Below are positions 9,158-15,963 of a DNA stretch of 64,000 nt, one piece after another. Every line of letters starts with the position of its first letter. Within the stretch, counting starts at the first letter, position 1. This DNA is from Thermohalobaculum sp039030715 (GTDB lineage Bacteria > Pseudomonadota > Alphaproteobacteria > Rhodobacterales > Rhodobacteraceae): positions 1 to 64,000 of the forward strand of contig JBCCDU010000012.1 in assembly GCA_039030715.1 (NCBI GenBank), written 5' to 3'. Under the pieces are notes generated by a model. That model was not told the origin of the DNA. It saw only the letters and a list, made by a program, of their open reading frames with translations, and ran no database searches. A program made the translations under genes and the position numbers.

Positions 9158-10161
9158 GCAACCGCTTTCAGCGACTGGCCCGCCAGAAGGTCTTCGATGA
9201 CGGCGCGCACCGTCGCGCCCTGGGCGCGCGCGGCAAAGGTCAGCGCGATCCGGTGCTCTAGCGCCGCAGGGGCCAGCGCGATCACGTCGTCCATGCTGGG
9301 GGCGAGCCGCCCCTCGATCAGCGCGCGGGCGCGCACCGCAAGCATCAGCGATTGGGCGGCGCGCGGCCCCGGCCCCCAGGCAAGACGCTCGTTCGCGATC
9401 TCGGCGGCTTCCGGCTCGCCCGGGCGGGCCGAGCGAACGATGGTCAGGATCGCCTCCAGCACCTGATCGCCCACCGGCATCTTGCGCACCAGCGATTGCA
9501 GCGCGATCAGCCCTGCCGCATCCAGAACGGGCGAGGCGCTTTGGTTCTGCACGCCGGTCGTGGCCAGCAGAATGTCACGCTCCTCCTCGCGGTCGGGGAA
9601 GGCGACATTGACCTGCAGGAGGAAACGGTCGAGCTGCGCTTCGGGCAGGGGATAGGTCCCCTCCTGCTCGATCGGGTTCTGTGTCGCCAGCACGTGGAAA
9701 GGCTCTCCCAGGCTGCGGCTTTCGCCTGCGACGGTCACTTTATGTTCCTGCATCGCCTGTAGCAGCGCTGACTGAGTGCGCGGGCTCGCGCGGTTGATCT
9801 CGTCCGCCATAAGCAGCGAGGTGAAGATCGGACCGGGAATGAACTTGAAGGCCCGGCTGCCATCGGCCCCGGTCTCCAGCACCTCGGCGCCCAGGATATC
9901 CGCAGGCATCAGATCCGGCGTGAACTGCACACGGTTGTTGGCGAGCCCCAGAACCGTGCCCAGGGTCTCGACCAGGCGGGTCTTGGCCAGCCCCGGCACG
10001 CCGACCAGAAGCGCATGCCCGCCGGACAGAATTGCGGTCAGGGCAAGCTGCACCACATCGCGCTGACCGACGATGCGTTTGGCGATTTCGGCCTGTGCCT
10101 TGGCGAGGGTCTCTCCCGCAGCCTCGATTTCCGCCACCGGATCGGTCTCATTCTCAGCCAT
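9154..10161 (-). CDS. MoxR family AAA ATPase
   Basis: A 335-residue AAA+ ATPase. Walker A is GVPGLAKT (residues 54-61), Walker B LLMADEIN (about 116-123), followed by the MoxR-typical RASPRTQSALLQAMQEHKV and, as sensor region, FHVLATQNPIEQEGTYPLPEAQLDRF. MoxR proteins act as chaperone-like remodelers for vWA-domain partners; here the partner candidates are the DUF58 and DUF4159 products of the same operon. It is the first gene of the six-gene minus-strand operon and is divergent from the DUF1285 gene, with an 83-bp gap that must hold both promoters. Confidence 0.95.
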   Translation of the reverse strand: MAENETDPVAEIEAAGETLAKAQAEIAKRIVGQRDVVQLALTAILSGGHALLVGVPGLAKTRLVETLGTVLGLANNRVQFTPDLMPADILGAEVLETGADGSRAFKFIPGPIFTSLLMADEINRASPRTQSALLQAMQEHKVTVAGESRSLGEPFHVLATQNPIEQEGTYPLPEAQLDRFLLQVNVAFPDREEERDILLATTGVQNQSASPVLDAAGLIALQSLVRKMPVGDQVLEAILTIVRSARPGEPEAAEIANERLAWGPGPRAAQSLMLAVRARALIEGRLAPSMDDVIALAPAALEHRIALTFAARAQGATVRAVIEDLLAGQSLKAVA

Positions 10162-10244
10162 ATGGAGGTCACTCCCGCGCGTTTGGATTTCGGCACATTC
10201 GCATTAAAGTAAGCTACCATAGCCAAAGGCAACAGGGGTGGCGC

Positions 10245-10877
10245 ATGTCCACAGGTAAAAAACCCGCGATTTCGCCCGACGAGACCGGAACCGATACCGC
10301 AGATCCCGGGGCCGCCGATAACTTTGCCAAGGCGGTCAAGCAGGCGACCAAGGGCAAGCGAGGACCGGCGCCAGTGCATCTGTGGGATCCACCCTTCTGC
10401 GGTGACTTGGATATCCGCATCGCGCGCAATGGGCAATGGTGGTATCTGGGCACGCCGATCGGCCGGCTGGAACTGGTCAATCTCTTCGCGTCGGTCCTGA
10501 AGCTCGAGGGCGGCAAGTATTTCCTGGTCACGCCGGTCGAGAAGATCGGCATAACTGTCGATGACGCGCCCTTCGTGGCACTGGACTTCCGGGTCGAGGC
10601 GAACGGCCACCAGACCCTGACCTTCGAGACAAATGTGGGCGACGAGACCGTCGCAGGCCCCGACAACCCGATCCGGGTAGAGCGCGACCCCGAGACCGGC
10701 GAACCCAGCCCCTATGTCCATGTGCGCCGGGGCCTGGAAGCCCTGATCGACCGCAAGAGCTTCTACCGCCTGGTCGATATCGGCGAACACCGCGAAATCG
10801 AAGGCGAACGCTGGTTCGGCGTCGCTTCCTCGGGTCAGTTCTTCCCGATCATCCCATCGGTGGAGATGGAGGTTTGA
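10245..10877 (+). CDS. DUF1285 domain-containing protein
   Basis: A 210-residue cytosolic protein. After a charged, disordered 40-residue lead, the DUF1285 core runs to the end: PVHLWDPPFCGDLDIRIARNG-type opening, WWYLGTPIGR, LVNLFASVLK, YFLVTPVEKIGITVDDAPFVA and the C-terminal GVASSGQFFPI. The ATG at 10245 (AGGGG-like site upstream) is preferred over in-frame starts further upstream, which would run into the divergent moxR gene. Function of the family is unknown; it commonly neighbours MoxR operons in this group. Confidence 0.92.
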   Translation: MSTGKKPAISPDETGTDTADPGAADNFAKAVKQATKGKRGPAPVHLWDPPFCGDLDIRIARNGQWWYLGTPIGRLELVNLFASVLKLEGGKYFLVTPVEKIGITVDDAPFVALDFRVEANGHQTLTFETNVGDETVAGPDNPIRVERDPETGEPSPYVHVRRGLEALIDRKSFYRLVDIGEHREIEGERWFGVASSGQFFPIIPSVEMEV

Positions 10878-11133
10878 AAGCAGGCGTATCCCCGAGGTCG
10901 AGCTGACCAATCGAGAAGACCAGCAGCGAATCGGCTACACAGTGTTAACCTTCTCCGGCGTCTGCAAACATGGAGTTTTAACCGCATCTAGCGGCTGGCC
11001 AGCTCCAAATCACAAGATGCTGCGCTCGTATAACCGGCTTGATCGCGAGAGCGGGATGCGCCGATACTTTGTCTTACCTGGTGCGGTAACTGTGCTGCAT
11101 TGCTTTGCGTGACCGAATTTCGAGGGATGTGTC

Positions 11134-12057
11134 ATGAAAATTGCGACCGCCGCCTATCCCCTGTCCTGGCTGACCGGCTGGAACGACTACGAGAAGAAAA
11201 TCAGCGAATGGGTCGAAGGGGCTGCCGAGGAAGGCGCCGAGCTTCTGGTCTTTCCCGAATATGGCGCCATGGAACTGGCGAGCCTCGCCGGCGCTGAGAT
11301 CGCCGCCAACCCCGAACATTGCATCGTCGCAGTGAGCGAGTTTCTGCCGGCGGCGGATGACCTGCACGCGCGGCTAGCCGCCGAGCACAATGTGCATATC
11401 TGCGCGGCCAGCGCCCCGGTGCGCCGTCCCAACGGGCGCCCGGTGAACCGCGCGCGCCTCTTCGGACCCATGGGTTTGATCGGCTGGCAGGACAAGCTGA
11501 TCATGACCCGGTTCGAGCGCGAGGAATGGGATATCGCGCCCGGCAACGAGGCGATCGTCTTCGATACCGAGCTGGCGCGGATTGGCATCCTCACCTGCTA
11601 TGACGCCGAATTTCCTCTGAATGCCCGCGCGATGATCGAGGCGGGGGCCGAGATCCTGCTGGTGCCAAGCTGCACCGAGGCGCTCTCGGGCTATTGGCGC
11701 GTGCGGATCGGCGCGATGGCCCGGGCGCTGGAAAGCCAATGCGTGGTGGTTCATGCGCCGCTGGTCGGCAAGGCGCCCTGGGCCGCCACGATCCAGGCGG
11801 GAACCGGGGCCGCGGCGATCTATGGCCCGCCGGATCTGGGCTTTCCCGATACCGGCGTTCTGGCCGAGGGGCCGATGAACGCACCGGGCTGGGTGGTCGA
11901 GGATATCGACCGCGACGCCATCGGCCGGGTGCGCGAACGCGGCCGCGTCCTGAACATGGTGCATTGGCGCGAGCAGGACGACCGGCTGGAAGCCGTCCAG
12001 ATCATCGCGCCTCAGACCGAGGCGGATCAGCCCGCCCGCGCCTCAAGCCGGGGATAG
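11134..12057 (+). CDS. Carbon-nitrogen hydrolase (nitrilase superfamily)
   Basis: A 307-residue protein with the full nitrilase catalytic triad: Glu42 (FPEYGAME), Lys121 (WQDKLIMTRFE) and Cys155 (GILTCYDAEFP). The superfamily hydrolyses amides or N-carbamoyl compounds. The substrate cannot be read from sequence; the EYGAMEL variant is typical of an uncharacterised proteobacterial subgroup rather than of NIT2 or N-carbamoylputrescine amidase. The ATG follows GAGGGATGTGTC. Its 3' end overlaps the convergent MATE gene by 31 bp. Confidence 0.93.
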   Translation: MKIATAAYPLSWLTGWNDYEKKISEWVEGAAEEGAELLVFPEYGAMELASLAGAEIAANPEHCIVAVSEFLPAADDLHARLAAEHNVHICAASAPVRRPNGRPVNRARLFGPMGLIGWQDKLIMTRFEREEWDIAPGNEAIVFDTELARIGILTCYDAEFPLNARAMIEAGAEILLVPSCTEALSGYWRVRIGAMARALESQCVVVHAPLVGKAPWAATIQAGTGAAAIYGPPDLGFPDTGVLAEGPMNAPGWVVEDIDRDAIGRVRERGRVLNMVHWREQDDRLEAVQIIAPQTEADQPARASSRG

Positions 12058-13358
12058 CGCAACGCCAGAAAACCAGCGCGCAGCAGCATGAAAACGGCGA
12101 CCGATGCCCAAAGGCCATGGTTGCCAAGGCTGGCGGTCATCCACCAGCTCAACGGCACGAAGATCGCCACCGACAGAATCATCGCATTGCGCATACCCCG
12201 CCCCTCGGCGGCGCCGATGAAAACACCATCCATCTGAAACGCCAGCACGCCGAACAGCGGCATGCAGGTGCCCCACAGAATATGCGCCATGGCAACTTCG
12301 CGCACCGCCGGGACATTGGTGAAGACGGCCACGATCTGCTCGGCGGCCAGGCTCGCCAGCAGCGCGAAGACGCAGGCCATCCCCCCCGCTGCGATCGTGC
12401 TCACCGCCACCGCGCGGCGCAGATGCGGGCGCGAGCGTGCGCCCAGCGCCTGGCCGACCAACGCCTCCGCCGCCATCGCGAAACCGTCCAGGGCATAGGC
12501 CGAAATGTGCAGAAACTGGATCAGGATCCCGTTGGCCGCCAGAACCGTATCGCCCTGGGTCGAGCCCAGCCGCGCCACCCAGGCAAAGCTGGCCGTCAGC
12601 AGCAGCGAGCGGATGAAGATATCCCGGTTGAGCGCCACGAACTGCCCGAACTCCGCCGGATCGATCAGGCGGCGCAAATCCAGCCGCCAACCTGGCGGGG
12701 CGATCTGACGCGCCCGCCCCCAGACCCGCCAGGCCCCGAAGGCCAGCCCGGCATAGGAGGCCAGGACGGTGCCCACCGCCACGCCTTCGACCCCCCAGCC
12801 AAAGCCCAGAACCAGCACCAGATTAGCGGAGATATTGACCGCCGAGATCACGATCTGCATCTCGAACAGCCGCCGGGTCAGTCCCTGCCCGATGAACCAT
12901 CCAAAGATGGCATAGTTCGCCAACTCGGCCGGCAAGCCGAACAGACGGATCTCGAAATACCGCCCGGCCAGCCCTTCGGCCTCCATCGATCCCTCGAAGA
13001 ACGCGAGGCCCAGCCGTGTCAGCGGCCCCTGGGCTGCAAAGATCAGAACCGCCACGGCCCCGGCGATGATCAGCGCCCGTATAAGCGTGTTCATCACCCG
13101 GCGATGATCCGACGCCCCCAGCGCCTGCGCCGTCAGACCCGAGGCCCCCATCTGCAGAAAATTGAACGCTCCGACGATCAGGGCGAACAACGTGGCGCCC
13201 AGCGTGACGGCGGCCAGAAACACCTCCGATCCCAGATTGCCGATGATCGCCGTATCGACGACCCCCTGCAGCGGCACCGTCACATTCGACAGCACCACCG
13301 GCAGCGCAATCGCCGCCACGCGGCGGTAGGTCACCTCGCGGATAGGTGGCGCGGTCAT
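12027..13358 (-). CDS. MATE family efflux transporter
   Basis: A 443-residue membrane protein with about 12 hydrophobic segments. The N-terminus VAAIALPVVLSNVTVPLQGVVDTAIIGNLG and MGASGLTAQALG are MATE/DinF-like; a repeated half begins near FVALNRDIFIRSLLLTASFAW. MATE proteins export cationic drugs or metabolites with Na+ or H+. The start MTAPPIREVTYRR was chosen because the longer in-frame reading adds 31 residues of non-membrane, low-similarity sequence. It runs convergent to the nitrilase gene, and the two 3' ends overlap. Confidence 0.94.
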   Translation of the reverse strand: MTAPPIREVTYRRVAAIALPVVLSNVTVPLQGVVDTAIIGNLGSEVFLAAVTLGATLFALIVGAFNFLQMGASGLTAQALGASDHRRVMNTLIRALIIAGAVAVLIFAAQGPLTRLGLAFFEGSMEAEGLAGRYFEIRLFGLPAELANYAIFGWFIGQGLTRRLFEMQIVISAVNISANLVLVLGFGWGVEGVAVGTVLASYAGLAFGAWRVWGRARQIAPPGWRLDLRRLIDPAEFGQFVALNRDIFIRSLLLTASFAWVARLGSTQGDTVLAANGILIQFLHISAYALDGFAMAAEALVGQALGARSRPHLRRAVAVSTIAAGGMACVFALLASLAAEQIVAVFTNVPAVREVAMAHILWGTCMPLFGVLAFQMDGVFIGAAEGRGMRNAMILSVAIFVPLSWWMTASLGNHGLWASVAVFMLLRAGFLALRYPRLEARAG

Positions 13359-13502
13359 GCAGGCCCCTCGGGGTGGAACATATGTCTTTCGGACGGCACT
13401 CTTACTCTCGCACATCCCGATCCAGAAGCGCCCATCGCCTTGCCTGTCCATTTCACAGACCAGGGTTCGCCCACGCCACCAGCCAGACGCAGCGCCCGGT
13501 TT

Positions 13503-13545
13503 GGGGGGGGGCCGGCGGGCGGGTGATCGTGTCCCGCAGGGACAC
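13503..13545. repeat. Nine-G run followed by a 7-bp perfect hairpin
   Basis: Nine consecutive G (13503-13511) and a following GGGCGGG make a G-quadruplex-capable tract on the plus strand. 13529-13545 is GTGTCCC-GCA-GGGACAC. The segment lies 19 bp past the 3' end of the minus-strand oxygenase gene and could end its transcript, although no T-tract follows. Confidence 0.4.
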
Positions 13546-13563
13546 GGGAGAGCGCACCCGGCC

Positions 13564-14220
13564 CTAATCCACCGGCGTCAGGTTAAGCGCAATCGAGATT
13601 CGCACATTGTCCCCGGCATAGGGCCGCACCCCATGGCTCAGCCACGACGGAAACATCACCAGGTTCCCCTCCAGCGGCCGGATCATCTCGCTCGCCCCCA
13701 TCGCCTGACCGCCATTGGTCGCAAAGCAGAGATGGGGCGCCAGCATCGCCGGCCCGGCCCCGCGCGGATCCGCCATTTCGAACTCGCCGCCCAGCGAGGG
13801 ATCCTCCGCCGCGCCGCCATCGCGCACATAATAGGTTGCCGACCAGAACGCGCCCGGATGGGTGTGGAACTCGTTCCCCTGCCCCGCGCGGTTCACATTG
13901 GCCCAGGCATTCATTCGCCAGCCCAGCTGCCAGTCCGGCGCCGCTTGCTTGCCCGTGCGCTCCGCCGTCAGTTGCGAGGCCAGTTGCTGCGCGGTCTTCA
14001 GAACCGCCTCCCCCTCCGGTCCGCACCACGAGTGAAAGTCAGCAGGGCTCTGCCAGCCACCCCAGTTCGAATGATGGACCGAAGCGACCTCCTTCTCCCG
14101 CGCAAAGATGCGTTTCTCCAGCGCCGCATTGATCGCCGCATGATCCGGCAGCCGGAACACGGCAACCGGTGTCGGGAACAGATTGCGCATCTGGATCTGA
14201 GGGGTGTTCTGAGTGGTCAT
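13564..14220 (-). CDS. Putative 2OG-Fe(II) oxygenase (TIGR02466-type)
   Basis: A 218-residue protein matching the TIGR02466 family: LFPTPVAVFRLPDHAAIN near the start, WRMNAWANVNRAGQGNEFHTHP in the middle and a C-terminal MFPSWLSHGVRPY...RISIALNL. Candidate iron ligands are His119/His121 and His196, with Arg207 placed to bind 2-oxoglutarate. Such proteins may hydroxylate a small molecule or protein; the substrate is unknown. It is a stand-alone gene with no obvious partner. Confidence 0.88.
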   Translation of the reverse strand: MTTQNTPQIQMRNLFPTPVAVFRLPDHAAINAALEKRIFAREKEVASVHHSNWGGWQSPADFHSWCGPEGEAVLKTAQQLASQLTAERTGKQAAPDWQLGWRMNAWANVNRAGQGNEFHTHPGAFWSATYYVRDGGAAEDPSLGGEFEMADPRGAGPAMLAPHLCFATNGGQAMGASEMIRPLEGNLVMFPSWLSHGVRPYAGDNVRISIALNLTPVD

Positions 14221-14280
14221 GATCTTGTCCTAGCGCCGAATTGCGCCGCGTCTCAATCCCTTTTCACCACACATCGCGCA

Positions 14281-14383
14281 AGGCCCGGACAAGGCTGGGT
14301 GGGCGGGCAGCCGTGCCTCGCCCCAACGGGGCGTGCACGCTGGATGCTCCCCAGGCGTCCGACCAGCCGTCCGAACCGGGCCT
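14281..14383. repeat. Structured intergenic element with nested hairpins
   Basis: Outer arms AGGCCCGG (14281-14288) and CCGGGCCT (14376-14383) enclose an interrupted inner stem at 14312-14339: CGTGC and CGCCCC pair with GGGGCG and GCACG around an AAC loop. A G-rich tract GGGTGGGCGGG precedes the inner stem. It lies just past the stop of the minus-strand thioesterase gene and could be its terminator or a dispersed palindromic repeat. Confidence 0.45.
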
Positions 14384-14390
14384 CCGCAAA

Positions 14391-14855
14391 TCAGTCAGGC
14401 ATAAGGAAATTGCCGCGCATCATCGCGATGGGACGGTCCTGCGCGTCCTGCCAAGCCGCCACATGGACATGCACGACACGCCGGCCCGCCTTCTGCACAT
14501 GGGCCCGCGCAAAGGTCTCGCGCGGCTTGCCAGAGCGTAGATAATCGACCGAGATGTCGATTGTCTTCGGCAGCGGCGGCACGCCCTGGCCGGCCCAGCC
14601 CGTGACGATCTCGTTCCAGCCCAACTGCACCTGTGCCGTCAGTTCCAGGAAGGCCCCCGTCACGCCGCCATGGATCGCGGGCAGCATGGGATTGCCCACG
14701 ATCGCCTCCGCAAAGGGCAGTCTTGCCGTCAACTCGTCCCCCAGACGGTCGAAACGCACGCCCAGAAACTTGGCATAGGGGATCTGCGCCGCCAGCTTGC
14801 CCAGCGCCGCACCATGCGCCTCCTCCTGCTCCGCGATTTCGCTCAGCCGACTCAT
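14391..14855 (-). CDS. PaaI-type hotdog thioesterase
   Basis: A 154-residue hotdog-fold protein. Typical features are YAKFLGVRFDRLGDELTARLPF, then AIHGGVTGAFLELTAQV (the HGG turn that shapes the acyl-CoA thioesterase active site) and PKTIDISVDYLRSGK. It probably hydrolyses acyl-CoA. The start codon lies inside the stop of the upstream thioesterase gene (ATGA), so the two are translationally coupled paralogues. The longer upstream reading of this frame was rejected because it lies over the neighbour in another frame. Confidence 0.9.
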   Translation of the reverse strand: MSRLSEIAEQEEAHGAALGKLAAQIPYAKFLGVRFDRLGDELTARLPFAEAIVGNPMLPAIHGGVTGAFLELTAQVQLGWNEIVTGWAGQGVPPLPKTIDISVDYLRSGKPRETFARAHVQKAGRRVVHVHVAAWQDAQDRPIAMMRGNFLMPD

Positions 14856-15328
14856 GCCTTCGCCTCCCGCCGTTCCACAATAAAGGTGCCGGAGGCACTG
14901 GCCACCGGGTCCGCCGGGTCGTCGTGGAATGCCACCGCCCGGGTAAACGCGATCGAGCGTGTCAGGCGATAGCATTCCGCCCGGCAATAGACCCGCAGCC
15001 CCTTGGTCGCCGGGCGCATATACGCGATGCGCAGATCCAGGGTCGCAATCGTGTCCAGCTTTTCCGGCACTGCCATGACCGCGGCACCGCATGCCGTGTC
15101 CAGCAAGGCCGTGATCACCCCACCATGCATCACGCCGCTTTGCGGATCGCCGATCAGTTTCTCGTTCCAATCGACCGAAAGCACCGCTTGGCTGTCGCCC
15201 GAATAATGCACCCGCATGCCGATTTCGCGCGAATGGGGCAGCCCGCTGAGCACGGTGCCCTCCGAATCAAAAGCCCCGGTCAGCGAGAAAACCTCGCCCA
15301 ATTCGCGTGCATCCGCGCTCTCTGTCAT
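14852..15328 (-). CDS. PaaI-type hotdog thioesterase
   Basis: A 158-residue hotdog-fold protein with SGVMHGGVITALLDTACGAAVMA (HGG motif and helix) and TLDLRIAYMRPATKGLRVYCRAECYRL, the standard PaaI/YbgC-like pattern. It is likely a cytosolic acyl-CoA thioesterase. It begins 162 bp from the divergent MerR-type regulator. That intergenic region carries two related palindromes, so this pair is probably controlled by the regulator together with the beta-oxidation genes on the other side. Confidence 0.92.
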   Translation of the reverse strand: MTESADARELGEVFSLTGAFDSEGTVLSGLPHSREIGMRVHYSGDSQAVLSVDWNEKLIGDPQSGVMHGGVITALLDTACGAAVMAVPEKLDTIATLDLRIAYMRPATKGLRVYCRAECYRLTRSIAFTRAVAFHDDPADPVASASGTFIVERREAKA

Positions 15329-15401
15329 GGCGTCTCTCTATCGGTTTCGCTTGAGGGCGCACAGACCATACAACCACTGCGACAGCATGACATGCTCTAA
15401 A

Positions 15402-15415
15402 TGACGTAAACGTCA
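15402..15415. promoter_or_regulatory. Palindromic operator, copy 1 (TGACGT-AA-ACGTCA)
   Basis: A perfect 6+2+6 palindrome in the divergent region, nearer the thioesterase gene. Read on the minus strand it begins with TTGACG, a good -35 hexamer for the thioesterase operon. It shares its sequence with copy 2, 11 bp away. It is probably bound by the adjacent MerR-family regulator. Confidence 0.65.
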
Positions 15416-15425
15416 AGTCTAGTGA

Positions 15426-15456
15426 TTGACGTTCACGTAAGGCATATCCATATTCC
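15426..15456 (+). promoter_or_regulatory. MerR-type promoter with operator copy 2 (TTGACGT-TC-ACGTAA)
   Basis: The imperfect palindrome at 15426-15440 contains a -35 TTGACG (15426-15431). A -10-like TATTCC (15451-15456) follows after 19 bp, the stretched spacer that MerR-family activators act on. It lies 35 bp before the regulator's ATG, so autoregulation of the MerR gene and the downstream acyl-CoA dehydrogenase is likely. Confidence 0.6.
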
Positions 15457-15490
15457 GGCTCAGAGACGAATTTCTAGTCAGGAACCGATC

Positions 15491-15889
15491 ATGAGCGACA
15501 CGACTTACAGCATTGGCGAGTTGTGCAAGGAGTTCGACGTAACCCCGCGCGCGCTTCGCTTCTATGAATACAAAGAACTTCTGAACCCAATCCGTGACGG
15601 CCAACGCCGGATCTTCACCCAGCGCGACGTGGCGCGGCTGAAGCTGATCCTGCGCGGCAAGCGCTTTGGCTTCTCGCTGGCCGAGATCAAAGATTTGCTC
15701 GACCTCTACCATCTGAACGACGGTCAGGTTACTCAGCTTGCAGCGACGCTGGAAGCGGCCGAGCGCCACCGGATCGAACTGATCGGCAAGCGCGACGAAC
15801 TGGATATGGCCATCGCCGATCTGGAGGATCAGATGCGCGTCGGTCAGGAGATGCTGGCTGAAAAGAGCACCCGCCGCGCTGCGGAATAA
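15491..15889 (+). CDS. MerR family transcriptional regulator of acyl-CoA metabolism
   Basis: A 132-residue protein. The N-terminal winged helix (YSIGELCKEFDVTPRALRFYEYKELLNPIRDGQRRIFTQRDVARLKLILRGKRFGFSLAEI, residues 6-70 in pieces) is MerR-like, followed by a coiled-coil dimer helix. There are no metal-binding cysteines at the C-terminus, so it is a metabolite sensor rather than a metal sensor. ATG 15491 gives the standard MerR N-terminus; an in-frame ATG is absent just upstream within the promoter. Position between thioesterases and beta-oxidation genes, and the two operators, suggest control of fatty- or branched-acid catabolism (LiuR/PsrA-like role). Confidence 0.9.
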   Translation: MSDTTYSIGELCKEFDVTPRALRFYEYKELLNPIRDGQRRIFTQRDVARLKLILRGKRFGFSLAEIKDLLDLYHLNDGQVTQLAATLEAAERHRIELIGKRDELDMAIADLEDQMRVGQEMLAEKSTRRAAE

Positions 15890-15963
15890 GTGCCGAATGA
15901 AACACCCGGCGCCGGGATGCTGGCGCTGGGCTCCCTCACCACCATAAGAACCTGGGAAATCAC

